Origin: Pigmentiphaga litoralis
GTDB taxonomy: Bacteria > Pseudomonadota > Gammaproteobacteria > Burkholderiales > Burkholderiaceae_B
DNA length: 64,000 nucleotides
Assembly: GCF_013408655.1 (NCBI RefSeq)
Contig: NZ_JACCBP010000001.1
Coordinates: 1,550,001-1,614,000, forward strand
Direction: 5' to 3'
Shown: positions 17,422-26,117 of the stretch, piece by piece
How positions within the stretch are numbered: the first letter of the stretch is position 1
Layout: the number at the start of each line of letters is the position of its first letter
The notes under the pieces: model-generated
Databases searched by the model: none
Told to the model about the DNA's origin: nothing
The model's input: the letters and a program-made list of their open reading frames with translations, nothing else
Made by a program: the position numbers and the translations under genes

Positions 17422-18936
17422 TCACTGAAACGCCGTTTCCATGAAGTTGCGCAGCTTGCGTGAATGCAGCCGTTCGGGCGGCATTTCGCGCAGCAGTTCC
17501 AGCGCGCGAATCCCGATATCCAGATGCTGTCCGACCTGCCGGCGATAGAAGGCGCTTGCCATCCCCGGCAGCTTCAGTTCGCCGTGCAGCGGCTTGTCGG
17601 ACACGCACAGCAGCGTCCCGTAGGGCACCCGGAAACGGAAGCCGTTCGCAGCAATCGTTGCCGACTCCATGTCCAGCGCGATCGCGCGTGACTGCGCAAA
17701 GCGCTGCACCGGCTCCAGCTGCTCGCGCAATTCCCAATTCCGGTTGTCGATCGTCGCCACGGTGCCGGTCCGCATGATGCGCTTCAGTTCCCACCCGGAC
17801 AGTCCAGCCACCTGTTCCACCGCCTGTTCCAGTGCGACCTGCACTTCGGCCAGGGGCGGCACGGGCACCCAGGTCGGCAAGTCCGCATCCAGCACGTGAT
17901 CGTCACGCACGTAGCCATGCGCCAGCACATAGTCGCCCAAGCGCTGCGACGTGCTCAGACCGGCGCAATGCCCCAGCATCAGCCAGGCATGCGGACGCAG
18001 TACGGCAATATGATCCGTAATCGTCTTGGCGTTGGATGGCCCGACGCCAATGTTGACCAGTGTCACGCCGGAATTATTGGGGCGCACCAGGTGATACGCC
18101 GGCATCTGCGGCAGCCGCCCCACCGCGACCCGATTCGGCTCGCTTTCGCCATGACGCGTGATGCGATTGCCGGGCTCCACCAGTGCGTCGTACTCGCCGC
18201 TACCCACCAGCGCGCGCGCCCGTTCGCAGAATTCGTCCACATAGAACTGGTAGTTGGTGAACAGCACGTAGTTCTGGAAATGCGTGGGCGCCGTGGCCGT
18301 GTAGTGCTGCAAGCGATGCAAGGAATAATCGATCCGCGGCGCGGTAAACGGCGCCAGGGGGCGCGGCGACGTGTCATTGCCAAACCACGTGCCGTTCACG
18401 ATCGCGTCATCGGTAATCGCCAGATCGGGCACGTCGAACATGTCACGCAGCGGCCGCTTCAGCGCCTCGATCTGCTCGCCCTCCACATACGTACCATCGG
18501 GAAAGGCAAAGTGCAGAGCGATCGGCACGTCCGACTCGCCCACATCGATGGCCACGCCATGGTTCTGGATCAGCAGCTTGATCTGCTCCGTCAGGTATTC
18601 CTCGAACAAGGCTGGCTGCGTGACGGTGGCCTGGTAGACGCCGGGTTCAGCCACGTGGCCGTACGACAGGCGCGAGTCCACCGAATCGTAGGTGTCGACA
18701 CGGATGCGGATGAAGGGGTAGCAGGCCCGTACGCGCCCGGCCTCGGCGGCTTGGGCGGCCACGATGTCCTTGAACGACGCCACGAGCCACGACGTGTTGC
18801 GCTCGTAGATGGCGATCAGCCGCGCCACGGCAGCGGTCGCGTCGCGAAAGGATTCGGTAGGCCAGGGAGTGGGCAGTGCTGGCTCGACAGGATGAGCGGG
18901 CGGGGCGGAAAGCGGAACGGAATTAGTCATGGGCAT
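17422..18936 (-). CDS. amn: AMP nucleosidase
   Basis: A 504-residue enzyme that splits AMP into adenine and ribose-5-phosphate and so helps control adenylate levels. The N-terminal regulatory domain (about residues 1-190) carries the FIRIRVDTYDSVDSRLSYGH stretch. The catalytic phosphorylase-like domain has IGVGPSNAKTITDHIAVLRP and LMLGHCAGLSTSQRLGDYVL, then the purine-site DMESATIAANGFRFRVPYGT region with its Glu and Asp. It is slightly longer than E. coli Amn (484). The start may be the ATG at 18930, two codons in. Single-gene transcript. Confidence 0.96.
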   Translation of the reverse strand: MPMTNSVPLSAPPAHPVEPALPTPWPTESFRDATAAVARLIAIYERNTSWLVASFKDIVAAQAAEAGRVRACYPFIRIRVDTYDSVDSRLSYGHVAEPGVYQATVTQPALFEEYLTEQIKLLIQNHGVAIDVGESDVPIALHFAFPDGTYVEGEQIEALKRPLRDMFDVPDLAITDDAIVNGTWFGNDTSPRPLAPFTAPRIDYSLHRLQHYTATAPTHFQNYVLFTNYQFYVDEFCERARALVGSGEYDALVEPGNRITRHGESEPNRVAVGRLPQMPAYHLVRPNNSGVTLVNIGVGPSNAKTITDHIAVLRPHAWLMLGHCAGLSTSQRLGDYVLAHGYVRDDHVLDADLPTWVPVPPLAEVQVALEQAVEQVAGLSGWELKRIMRTGTVATIDNRNWELREQLEPVQRFAQSRAIALDMESATIAANGFRFRVPYGTLLCVSDKPLHGELKLPGMASAFYRRQVGQHLDIGIRALELLREMPPERLHSRKLRNFMETAFQ

Positions 18937-19209
18937 TCTTCACGTTGGACGCGGCAGGCGTGCTGCGATAGCGGCGTCGAAACGAAAGGCCACGTCGGCG
19001 GCCTTGCGCGTCGCGACGACAAGGCCATGATACCGGTGAATGTGGACGGATTAATGGCTGAGCGGCTTGCCAACCGAGTTCAAGCCTTAAACCTTGGACG
19101 TTGCAGAGCGTCAAGACGGCAAGCGTGGTGGAATTTGAGGTGATGAAATGCGTCAGCCGACACGCCGTAGTCTCGCGGTCGCGAAGCTACATTATTATTA
19201 GGACGTCTT

Positions 19210-19647
19210 ATGTTTCTTGGCGATGACAGAAAAGCATTTTTAGAATACTTGAGGAACCTGACGCCTCAAATATTCTTCTTCAGCCTTACCATCGGTATGG
19301 GCTCAAGACTAGGGTCAACCGATTATCAATGGAATTCAAATAGCTGGATCCTCGCGTCCTCCACCTTGGCTTTCTTCGGGATATTCCTCGGCTCTATGAT
19401 TGCGAATGCCACGTTGTTCATAGAGACGGTTTTCGCGCCCCGTAAGGAGTTCTCACGGCAAGTTGCCTTGGTGTGGAACTCAGACGGCAAGCTCTTGCTC
19501 CGACTACTACGAACAGTTCGTGCCGCCTGGATTCAGCAAAACCGGCTGTTGCTGACTTTATTTGTTGCAGCACCAATCATGCAGTTTGCTCTTTACGGCG
19601 TTCTCGCCACTGCGATCATTCATTCGCGAGCGTTCAAGGTCGTTTGA
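19210..19647 (+). CDS. Hypothetical membrane protein
   Basis: A 145-residue protein with about three hydrophobic segments near residues 20-35, 46-70 and 118-138. I do not recognise the family. Its base composition is clearly more AT-rich than the flanking genes (for example around 19190-19340), which suggests acquisition by transfer. A possible AGGACG ribosome site precedes the ATG. It lies just beyond the terminator of the tRNA-Leu/secG unit, on the opposite strand. No neighbour gives a functional hint. Confidence 0.65.
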   Translation: MFLGDDRKAFLEYLRNLTPQIFFFSLTIGMGSRLGSTDYQWNSNSWILASSTLAFFGIFLGSMIANATLFIETVFAPRKEFSRQVALVWNSDGKLLLRLLRTVRAAWIQQNRLLLTLFVAAPIMQFALYGVLATAIIHSRAFKVV

Positions 19648-19675
19648 AATAAGTTTAAGCCGCCCGTTCAAGACA

Positions 19676-19711
19676 ACAAAAAACCCGCGCATCTGACGAT
19701 GATCGCGGGTT
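19676..19711 (-). terminator. Rho-independent terminator after tRNA-Leu(GAG)
   Basis: Read on the minus strand, AACCCGCG (19711-19704) pairs with CGCGGGTT (19689-19682), followed by a run of six or more T. It ends the tpiA-secG-tRNA unit just past the tRNA. Confidence 0.8.
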
Positions 19712-19750
19712 CAATGTGTACTGCAACTGCTGCTGTACTTTTCAGTACCT

Positions 19751-19835
19751 TGGTGCCGTCGGCGAGACTCGAACTCGCACAGCTTTCGCCACTACCCCCT
19801 CAAGATAGCGTGTCTACCAATTTCACCACGACGGC
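19751..19835 (-). tRNA. tRNA-Leu (anticodon GAG)
   Basis: An 85-base tRNA with encoded CCA. The acceptor strands GCCGTCG and CGACGGC pair fully. The anticodon stem CTATC/GGTAG encloses the loop TTGAGGG with anticodon GAG. A long variable arm typical of leucine tRNAs is present, and the T loop is TTCGAGT. It lies 64 bases downstream of secG, as in many betaproteobacteria, where nuoA normally follows. Confidence 0.97.
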
Positions 19836-19899
19836 ATTTGTTCCAAGCCCGCTAGTATATAGGAAATCTGACGAGGGTGTCGCCAGACTTCCCACATTT

Positions 19900-20313
19900 T
19901 TAGCTGCGCGTTGCGGGTGCAGCGGGTGTGGCTGGCGCTGCAGGCGCGGTCGGTGCAACCGGGACCGAGTTGTCGTTACCGGGGACCGGCGGACGGGGCA
20001 AACCGGGAACCGAAGGCACGGAACGGTCGGTCGGGACGGCGTCCATCACGCCGCCTTGAGGCGCAACGGATGCGGCCGGGCGGCCAAGGTAGGCCAGGCC
20101 AGCGGTGGTGACGAAGAAGACGACCGCGGCCCACTTGGTGGCGCGTGACAGGAAGTTCGCTGCGCCGGTCGCGCCGAACAGGCTGCCTGCGGAGCCGCCG
20201 CCGAATGCCGAGCCCATGTCGGCGCCCTTGCCCTGTTGCAGGAGCACCAGGACGATGATGGTGATGGCGGAAATGACCTGCACGACCAGCAGGACGGTAA
20301 ACAAAACAGACAT
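19900..20313 (-). CDS. secG: Preprotein translocase subunit SecG
   Basis: A 137-residue inner-membrane component of the SecYEG channel. Two membrane helices (about residues 3-25 and 58-76) flank the conserved GADMGSAFGGGSAGSLFG loop, which is diagnostic. The C-terminal tail (about residues 80-137) is rich in Pro and Ala and probably disordered, longer than E. coli SecG (110). The ATG at 20313 shares its A with the tpiA stop codon (TAATG), so translation is coupled. An upstream in-frame extension would overlap tpiA and lacks family similarity. Confidence 0.96.
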   Translation of the reverse strand: MSVLFTVLLVVQVISAITIIVLVLLQQGKGADMGSAFGGGSAGSLFGATGAANFLSRATKWAAVVFFVTTAGLAYLGRPAASVAPQGGVMDAVPTDRSVPSVPGLPRPPVPGNDNSVPVAPTAPAAPATPAAPATRS

Positions 20314-21104
20314 TAAAGACTCCGGGTTGACGCGCCCGCCTCGGCGATGCGCAAGAATTCGTCGGCGACCAGGGCGGCACCGCCGATCAGCCCACCGTCG
20401 ATGTCGGCCTGCGCGAACAAGGTGGCCGCGTTGGCTGCCTTGACGCTGCCGCCATAAAGAATACGGACGCCGGGGCACTTGACGGCGACCAGCGCGGCGC
20501 GGATCGCGGCGTGCACTTCCTGCGCCTGTTCGGGGCTGGCGGTCTTGCCGGTGCCGATGGCCCAGACGGGTTCATAGGCCAGTACCATGCGCGAGACGGC
20601 TTCGGAGCCCAGGGCGAGCACGGGAGCAAGCTGCGCGTGGATCACGTCAAGGAAGCGGCCGCTTTCGCGTTCTTCCAGGCTTTCGCCGATGCAGACGACC
20701 GGGGTCAGGCCGGCGGCCAGGGCAGCCTTGGCCTTGTCGGCCACGACGTCACTGGATTCGGCATGCATGCTGCGGCGCTCGGAATGGCCCACGAGCACAT
20801 AGCGGCAGCCGAAGTCGGCGAGCATGGTGCCCGAGACTTCGCCGGTGTAGGCGCCCTTGTCGAAGCGGCTGATGTCTTGCGCGCCCCAGGCGATGTCCGA
20901 TCCGTGCAATGCGGATTCGGCTTGCGACAGGTACGGAAACGGAACGCAGACGCCGACGTCGCACGCAGCGGCATTCGAAGACTGGTTCCAGCCGGAACGA
21001 ATAGCGGACAGGAGCTGCGCGTTGGCGGCAAGCTCGCCATGCATTTTCCAGTTGCCAAGGACGAGACGGCGAATATTCTGCTGAGTAGTGGTCATCGAGT
21101 GCAC
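20313..21104 (-). CDS. tpiA: Triosephosphate isomerase
   Basis: A 263-residue (or 260 if starting at the second ATG, 21095) TIM-barrel enzyme interconverting dihydroxyacetone phosphate and glyceraldehyde-3-phosphate. The substrate and catalytic residues are visible: the Lys in [10 protein letters not shown], the His in VLVGHSERR, the catalytic Glu in [15 protein letters not shown] with loop 6, and the phosphate-binding YGGSVKAAN and GGLIGGAAL. Complete. It is the first gene of the tpiA-secG-tRNA-Leu unit. Confidence 0.98.
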   Translation of the reverse strand: MHSMTTTQQNIRRLVLGNWKMHGELAANAQLLSAIRSGWNQSSNAAACDVGVCVPFPYLSQAESALHGSDIAWGAQDISRFDKGAYTGEVSGTMLADFGCRYVLVGHSERRSMHAESSDVVADKAKAALAAGLTPVVCIGESLEERESGRFLDVIHAQLAPVLALGSEAVSRMVLAYEPVWAIGTGKTASPEQAQEVHAAIRAALVAVKCPGVRILYGGSVKAANAATLFAQADIDGGLIGGAALVADEFLRIAEAGASTRSL

Positions 21105-21198
21105 ATCGAAAATTGCCCCGAATGTTCAGCCGGACGGCTTGGGCAAAAGATCGATTGTATCGGCTTCTGGCCTCTCGCTACAGCACCTGTCGTAAAAA

Positions 21199-22179
21199 CT
21201 AGATCGTGAGCATGATCTTGCCGACCTGTTCACCCGCTTCCATCATGGCGTGGGCCTTGGCGGCATCGGCCAAAGGGAAGGTGGCGTGAATGATCGGCTT
21301 GAGCTTGCCGGCTTCGAGCAAGGGCCAGACGTGCTCGCGCAGCGCGGTGGCGACGCTGCCCTTGAAGGCGGCGTCACGCGGGCGCAGCGTTGACCCGGTC
21401 AGGGTCAGGCGGCGACGCATCATCAGGTTCAGGTCGAGCTGTTCGGCCTTGGTGCCGCCCAGCGTCGCGATCATGACGATGCGGCCGTCATCGGCCAGAC
21501 ATTGCAGGTCGCGGGCGATGTAGTCGCCGGACACCATGTCCAGGATGACGTCGACACCCTTGCTGTCGGTCAGGCGCTTGATCTCGGCCACGAAGTCCTG
21601 GGTCTTGTAGTTGATACCGGCCACGGCGCCCAGTTGTTCGACGGCGCGAACGCGGTCGTCACTGCCGACGGTGGCGTAGGTGGCATGGCCCATGGCCGTG
21701 GCCATCTGGACGGCCGTGGTCCCGATGCCGCTCGCGCCGCCGTGCACCAGGAAGCTTTCCTTGCCGGACAAGCGACCGCGCATGAAGACGTTGCTGTACA
21801 CGGTGAAGTACGTTTCGGGCAGGCCGGCGGCTTCGATCATGGACAGGCCGGCAGGTATCGGCAGGCATTGCACGGCCGGGGCGACACAGTATTCGGCGTA
21901 GCCGCCGCCGTTGACCAGGGCGCAGACCGAATCGCCGACCTTGAAGCCGGCGGCTGCCGCGTCGCCGCCGACGATGACGCCGGCGACTTCCAGGCCGGGC
22001 AGATCGGACGCGCCCGGGGGCGGCGGGTAGCTGCCTTTGCGCTGGAAGACGTCGGGGCGATTGACGCCAGCCGCCACGACCTTGATCAGGACCTCGCCCG
22101 CAGCGGGTTCGGGAATGGGCCGTTCGACAGGCTTGAGGACTTCCGGTCCGCCGGGCTGGCTGATTTCGATCGCGATCAT
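21199..22179 (-). CDS. NAD(P)H-quinone oxidoreductase (zinc-free MDR family, PIG3-like)
   Basis: A 326-residue medium-chain dehydrogenase/reductase of the quinone oxidoreductase group. The N-terminal GroES-like domain has VKVVAAGVNRPDVFQRKG-like features (here LIKVVAAGVNRPDVFQ). The Rossmann domain has VHGGASGIGTTAVQMA, whose AxGxxG-type motif binds NADPH. The zinc ligands of alcohol dehydrogenases are absent. The ATG at 22179 has an AGGAG site seven bases upstream and is preferred over an ATG nine codons earlier. It lies 94 bases upstream of tpiA on the same strand, an arrangement common in relatives. Confidence 0.92.
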   Translation of the reverse strand: MIAIEISQPGGPEVLKPVERPIPEPAAGEVLIKVVAAGVNRPDVFQRKGSYPPPPGASDLPGLEVAGVIVGGDAAAAGFKVGDSVCALVNGGGYAEYCVAPAVQCLPIPAGLSMIEAAGLPETYFTVYSNVFMRGRLSGKESFLVHGGASGIGTTAVQMATAMGHATYATVGSDDRVRAVEQLGAVAGINYKTQDFVAEIKRLTDSKGVDVILDMVSGDYIARDLQCLADDGRIVMIATLGGTKAEQLDLNLMMRRRLTLTGSTLRPRDAAFKGSVATALREHVWPLLEAGKLKPIIHATFPLADAAKAHAMMEAGEQVGKIMLTI

Positions 22180-22223
22180 GTGTGGGCTCCTGAGTTGATG
22201 GAGCAATCATACGGCAAGGAAAA

Positions 22224-22422
22224 GCCCCCCCCTAGGCGCTGCGCGCCTCCCCCCAGGGGGCAGCACTGGCGGACCGGGGGACCCGAAGGGTTACGCCCCC
22301 CCTTGGCGCTACGCGCCTCCCCCAGGGGCAGCACCAGCGGACCGGGGGACCCGAAGGGTTACGCCCCCCCTAGGCGCTGCGCGCCTCCCCCCAGGGGGCA
22401 GCACTGGCGGACCGGGGGACCC
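22224..22422. repeat. Three tandem copies of a ~70-bp GC-rich repeat
   Basis: Copies begin at 22224, 22295 and 22363 (71, 68 and about 60 bases). Each runs from a C-rich start through GGCGCTGCGCGCC-like and CCCCAGGGG palindromic parts, then CAGCACTGGCGGACCGGGGG and ACCCGAAGGGTTACG. Copy 2 differs by a few substitutions and a shorter C run. The third copy lacks its end. Such GC-rich palindromic intergenic repeats resemble BIME/REP-type elements. The repeat lies between the divergent quinone oxidoreductase and nbaF genes, so it is not a simple terminator. Confidence 0.85.
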
Positions 22423-22606
22423 GGATCCGCTGTGCTCTCGATTGGGGGCGGGGTTGATAACCCGCGGCGGCGCGGCGGCCGCCATTCCTATATTGAATAC
22501 CTGGACACCAAATCGCTTGTGTTCTTTTGTACGTATCAACCCTAGACTCTGCCGGTGCGACGCTGGCGTGCATGCCGCGCGCGGAACTTCAGGATACGAG
22601 ATACCC

Positions 22607-23023
22607 ATGACGACACAAGCGCAGGTCATCGAAGGCAAGGCCACTCCTCGCGGAAAGTATCCGCATATCAAGCGGGCGGGGGATCTCCTGTTCGTGTCGG
22701 GGACGAGTTCGCGCCGTGCCGACAATTCGTTTGCTGGTGTGGAAGTGGACGCGATGGGTACGACGCGCCTCGACATTCGCGCACAGACGCGGGCCGTCAT
22801 CGAGAACATTCGTGACATTCTGGCAACAGCGGGCGCGTCGCTGACCGACGTGGTCGAGATCAGCACCTTCCTCGTCGACATGAATGACTTCGGCGGCTAC
22901 AACGAGGTGTACGGCGAATTCTTCGACTACACGGGCCCGGCCCGCACCACGGTCGGCGTGCATCAGCTTCCGCATCCTCACCTGCGCATCGAGATCAAGG
23001 CGATCGCATACAAACCCCTTTGA
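22607..23023 (+). CDS. nbaF: 2-aminomuconate deaminase (RidA family)
   Basis: A 138-residue RidA/YjgF-fold protein. It closely fits 2-aminomuconate deaminase (AmnD/NbaF): [39 protein letters not shown] and [20 protein letters not shown] are characteristic. The enzyme releases ammonia from 2-aminomuconate in the 2-nitrobenzoate / 3-hydroxyanthranilate (kynurenine) degradation route. Gene context supports this over a general RidA role: the ACMSD decarboxylase of the same route starts 17 bases later. Start at the ATG at 22607, with an AGGA site upstream. The dioxygenase (nbaC) and dehydrogenase (nbaE) of the route are not in the window. Confidence 0.85.
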   Translation: MTTQAQVIEGKATPRGKYPHIKRAGDLLFVSGTSSRRADNSFAGVEVDAMGTTRLDIRAQTRAVIENIRDILATAGASLTDVVEISTFLVDMNDFGGYNEVYGEFFDYTGPARTTVGVHQLPHPHLRIEIKAIAYKPL

Positions 23024-23040
23024 CCTGTCAGGTGACGACC

Positions 23041-24054
23041 ATGAAAATCGACATGCATTCCCACTTCTTTCCGCGGATCACGCAGGCCGAAGCCGCCGCC
23101 CTGGACCCGGTCCGCGGCCCCTGGCTGCGCGTGGATGACGGCGGCAAGTCCGGCCAGATCATGCGCGCCGACCAGCCCTTCCGCCCCGTGTACGACGCCC
23201 TGTGGGACGTGGATGCGCGGCTGGCCGAAATGGATGCGCAGAAAGTGGACATCCAGGTCACGTGTTCGACGCCGATCATGTTCGGCTACGAGTACCCGAC
23301 CGAGCGTGTCATGCCCTGGGTGCAGCGCATGAACGAACTGGCGATCGAGTTCTGTGAGCCGACCAAAGGCCGCGTGATCGCGCTGGCGCAGGTGCCGCTG
23401 CAGGACATTGACGCGGCCTGCCGCGAGGCGTCGCGCGCCATGTCGATCGGCCATCATGGCGTGCAGATCGGCAACCACATGGGCGATCGCGACCTGGATG
23501 ACGAAGGCCTGGTCACCTTCCTGCAGCACTGCGCCAATGAAGACATTCCTATCCTGGTCCATCCGTGGGACATGATGGGCGGCGACCGCATGAAGCAGTG
23601 GATGCTGCCGTGGCTGGTATCCATGCCGGCCGAGACGCAACTGGGCATCCTGTCGCTGATCCTGTCGGGCGCGTTCGAGCGCATTCCCGAATCGCTCAAG
23701 ATCTGCTTTGGCCATGGCGGCGGCAGCTTTGCCTTCCTGCTGGGCCGCGTGGAAAACGCGTGGAAGCATCGCGACATCGTGCGCAAGGATTGCCCGAAGC
23801 CGCCGTCGGAATACGTGAAGCGCTTTTTTGTGGATTCGGCCGTGTTCGATCCGGGCGCGCTGCGCCTGCTGGCCGACGTCATGGGCACCGACCGCATCAT
23901 GCTGGGCTCGGATTACCCGTTCCCGCTGGGCGAACAGCAGATCGGCCAGCTGGTGGCCGATCACCCGGACCTGACCGACGCCGACAAGAAGGCGATCTGG
24001 TCCGACAACGCCATCGACTTCTTCAACATCGACGTAAAGGGCGTTGCCGCCTGA
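23041..24054 (+). CDS. nbaD: 2-amino-3-carboxymuconate-6-semialdehyde decarboxylase (ACMSD)
   Basis: A 337-residue zinc-dependent decarboxylase. Zinc ligands are visible as His6-Ser7-His8 in [10 protein letters not shown], the His in [11 protein letters not shown] near residue 175, and the Asp in [13 protein letters not shown] near 292. The catalytic-loop His is in [14 protein letters not shown] near 226. Match to Pseudomonas ACMSD is strong along the whole length. The enzyme removes the carboxyl group from ACMS, diverting it from quinolinate/NAD formation to catabolism. It is translated just after nbaF in one operon. All expected metal residues are intact, unlike the related protein at 10871. 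Confidence 0.95.
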   Translation: MKIDMHSHFFPRITQAEAAALDPVRGPWLRVDDGGKSGQIMRADQPFRPVYDALWDVDARLAEMDAQKVDIQVTCSTPIMFGYEYPTERVMPWVQRMNELAIEFCEPTKGRVIALAQVPLQDIDAACREASRAMSIGHHGVQIGNHMGDRDLDDEGLVTFLQHCANEDIPILVHPWDMMGGDRMKQWMLPWLVSMPAETQLGILSLILSGAFERIPESLKICFGHGGGSFAFLLGRVENAWKHRDIVRKDCPKPPSEYVKRFFVDSAVFDPGALRLLADVMGTDRIMLGSDYPFPLGEQQIGQLVADHPDLTDADKKAIWSDNAIDFFNIDVKGVAA

Positions 24055-24110
24055 CCTGACGTTCCTTAGATTCCTGACCCACCCTGCCCTGCACCCAAGG
24101 AACCACCACC

Positions 24111-25109
24111 ATGAAGTTTGTCCCCTCGTTGAGCCGTGTGTCGCGATCTGCCTTGTCGGTCAGCCTGACCGCGCTGTCGGTCGTTGCGGCCGCACCTGCA
24201 TTCGCTGCCGACTACCCTGACCATGCGATCCGCCTGGTCGTGCCCGCGCCCCCGGGCGATGGCACCGACATTCTTGCCCGCAGCATTGGCAAGGTGCTGG
24301 GCGAGCGGCTTGGACAGAGCGTCGTGATCGAAAACCGGCCAGGCGCGGGCGGGGGCATTGCCGCCGACGCGGTGGCAAAGGCCGCGCCGGATGGCTATAC
24401 GCTGATGATGGGCAATGCCAGTTCGCATGCCGTGACGCCGGGCCTGTACAAGAAGCTGTCGTGGGATCCGGTCCGGGACTTCACGCCGATCGCGCTGGTC
24501 GCCAGCGCACCGAACGTGCTGGTCGTGAACCCCAATCTGCCGGTCCGGAACATTCAGGAATTCATTGCCTACGCCAAGGCTAACCCGGGCAAGCTGAACA
24601 TTGCGTCGGGCGGCAATGGCAGCCTGTCGCACCTGTCGGCCGAGTTGTTCAATTCGATGGCCGGCACGCAGATCACGCACGTGCCGTACAAGGGCGCGGC
24701 GCCTGCCGTGACGGCGTTGATGGGCGGTGAAGTGTCGGCGTTGATGATCAATATTCCGACCGTGACGCAGCACATTGCGTCGGGCAAGCTGCGCGGCCTG
24801 GCCGTCAGCGCCAAGACGCGTTCGCCGCAATTGCCGGATCTGCCGACCCTGGACGAAGCCGGTCTGAAAGGCTACGACACCGAAGCCTGGTTTGGCCTGT
24901 TTGCGCCAGCCAAGACACCGGCTGCCGTGATCACCAAGCTGCAGGCCTACACGCGCGCCTCGTTGGCCGACACGGCCGTGCAAACGCAGATGCGCAACAT
25001 GGGTGCGGTCAAGTCCGATCTGCAGGGCGCCGCGTTTGGCACCTTCATGCAGCAGGACCTGAACAAGTACGGCGCCATCATCAAGTCGGCGAACGTCCAG
25101 GTCGACTGA
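24111..25109 (+). CDS. Tripartite tricarboxylate transporter substrate-binding protein (Bug family)
   Basis: A 332-residue secreted solute receptor. The signal peptide spans about residues 1-34, ending at APAFAA before DYPDHAIRLVVPAPPGDGTD. Family marks include VVIENRPGAGGGIAADAVAK and AAPDGYTLMMGNASSHAV. It lies 56 bases after nbaD on the same strand, so it probably binds a carboxylate connected to that pathway (for example an aromatic or muconate-type acid). No TctAB permease gene is nearby. It is a paralogue of the protein at 11971. Confidence 0.93.
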   Translation: MKFVPSLSRVSRSALSVSLTALSVVAAAPAFAADYPDHAIRLVVPAPPGDGTDILARSIGKVLGERLGQSVVIENRPGAGGGIAADAVAKAAPDGYTLMMGNASSHAVTPGLYKKLSWDPVRDFTPIALVASAPNVLVVNPNLPVRNIQEFIAYAKANPGKLNIASGGNGSLSHLSAELFNSMAGTQITHVPYKGAAPAVTALMGGEVSALMINIPTVTQHIASGKLRGLAVSAKTRSPQLPDLPTLDEAGLKGYDTEAWFGLFAPAKTPAAVITKLQAYTRASLADTAVQTQMRNMGAVKSDLQGAAFGTFMQQDLNKYGAIIKSANVQVD

Positions 25110-25115
25110 CCGGCA

Positions 25116-25601
25116 TTACAGATCGGCGGGCGACGGCAACACCACGATGCCGTCCTCGTCGCTGTACAGGTAGTGTCCGGGTTCGAACGTAACGCTGCCG
25201 AAGTACACGGGAATGTCGACGATCCCGTCGCCGCGTTTGGCGCTGCGGCGTGGATTGGTGCCCAGCGCCTTGACGCCAATGGCCAGGCTGTCGATCAGCA
25301 TCGAATCGCGGATCGCGCCATACACGACCACCCCGGCCCAGCCGCTGTCGACGCCGCTGCCGGCCAGCATGTCACCCATCAGTGCACTGCGCATCGACCC
25401 GCCCCCGTCCACCACCAGCACTTCGCCTTTTGACGGCTGCGCCAGCGTCTGCCTGATCAGGCCGATGTCTTCCAGCGTGCGCAAGGTGCGGATGCGGCCT
25501 TCAAAGATGCGGTGCTTGCCGAAGCTGCGGAACTGGATATCGCACGACGCGGCGTGGGGGTACATGTCGGTGATATCGCTGGTACGGGCCGAACTGGACA
25601 T
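25116..25601 (-). CDS. rraA: RraA-like protein (regulator of ribonuclease E activity / HMG aldolase family)
   Basis: A 161-residue protein of the RraA fold. Family stretches are MRSALMGDMLA, VVYGAIRDS, GVKALGTNPRRSAKRG and YLYSDEDGIVVLP. RraA binds RNase E and inhibits it. Close relatives are 4-hydroxy-4-methyl-2-oxoglutarate aldolases, with an Arg-Asp pair as in GAIRDS. Both assignments are possible. The short length fits RraA, while the position next to catabolic genes would fit an aldolase. It is convergent with the Bug gene, leaving 6 bases between stops. Confidence 0.85.
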   Translation of the reverse strand: MSSSARTSDITDMYPHAASCDIQFRSFGKHRIFEGRIRTLRTLEDIGLIRQTLAQPSKGEVLVVDGGGSMRSALMGDMLAGSGVDSGWAGVVVYGAIRDSMLIDSLAIGVKALGTNPRRSAKRGDGIVDIPVYFGSVTFEPGHYLYSDEDGIVVLPSPADL

Positions 25602-25667
25602 AGGACTTCCGGAGAATCTGGTGAAGCCTTAGTCTAGCGGTTTCGCCTTCCCCTCGCCTTCGTCCCC

Positions 25668-26114
25668 ATGTCTTTGAATCGACCTTTTGCAACTCGTTTT
25701 ATCTTCGTCGCCGCTGGCGCCGCAGCCTGCCTGATTGCGGGTGTGGCCCACGCCCAGGCCGTCATCCACGTCACCGTGCAGAACGACAGCCCGCGCGCTG
25801 TCAGCCGCGTGTCGAGCAGCGCCGGTACGGCGCAGGAAACCGCGCCTGCCTCACGCATCGGGGTGGGCAGCAATGACCGGTATAGCGTCATGGCGCGCGA
25901 TGCCGGACCGCTGCAAGGCAGCGCAACGTATGCGTCGGCGGATGACCGGTATCAGTGCCGCTTTGTTTATGCGGTAACGCCGCGTGGCGGGGACCGGTGG
26001 GGATTCGAGCACAACGGCACGTCGGTCGGGCCCAGCCCGGTCACCTGCCGTGTGACGATGCAATCGTCGGATGCGCGCGCGGGCACGCAGTCGCTGTTGC
26101 TGACGATACGTTGA
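25668..26114 (+). CDS. Hypothetical exported protein
   Basis: A 148-residue protein with a signal peptide of about 29 residues (hydrophobic core FIFVAAGAAACLIAG, cleavage after AHAQA). The mature part is about 120 residues, Ser/Arg-rich, with likely beta strands (VIHVTVQNDS, YQCRFVYAV, VTCRVTMQ) and two cysteines that could form a disulfide. I do not recognise the family. It is divergent from rraA and convergent with the small membrane gene that ends 4 bases beyond its stop. Confidence 0.75.
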   Translation: MSLNRPFATRFIFVAAGAAACLIAGVAHAQAVIHVTVQNDSPRAVSRVSSSAGTAQETAPASRIGVGSNDRYSVMARDAGPLQGSATYASADDRYQCRFVYAVTPRGGDRWGFEHNGTSVGPSPVTCRVTMQSSDARAGTQSLLLTIR

Positions 26115-26117
26115 GGG

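Noticed and set aside
22224..22422. CRISPR-like array
   Set aside because: Only three directly adjoining copies without unique spacers; units of about 70 bases with internal palindromes. A tandem intergenic repeat.
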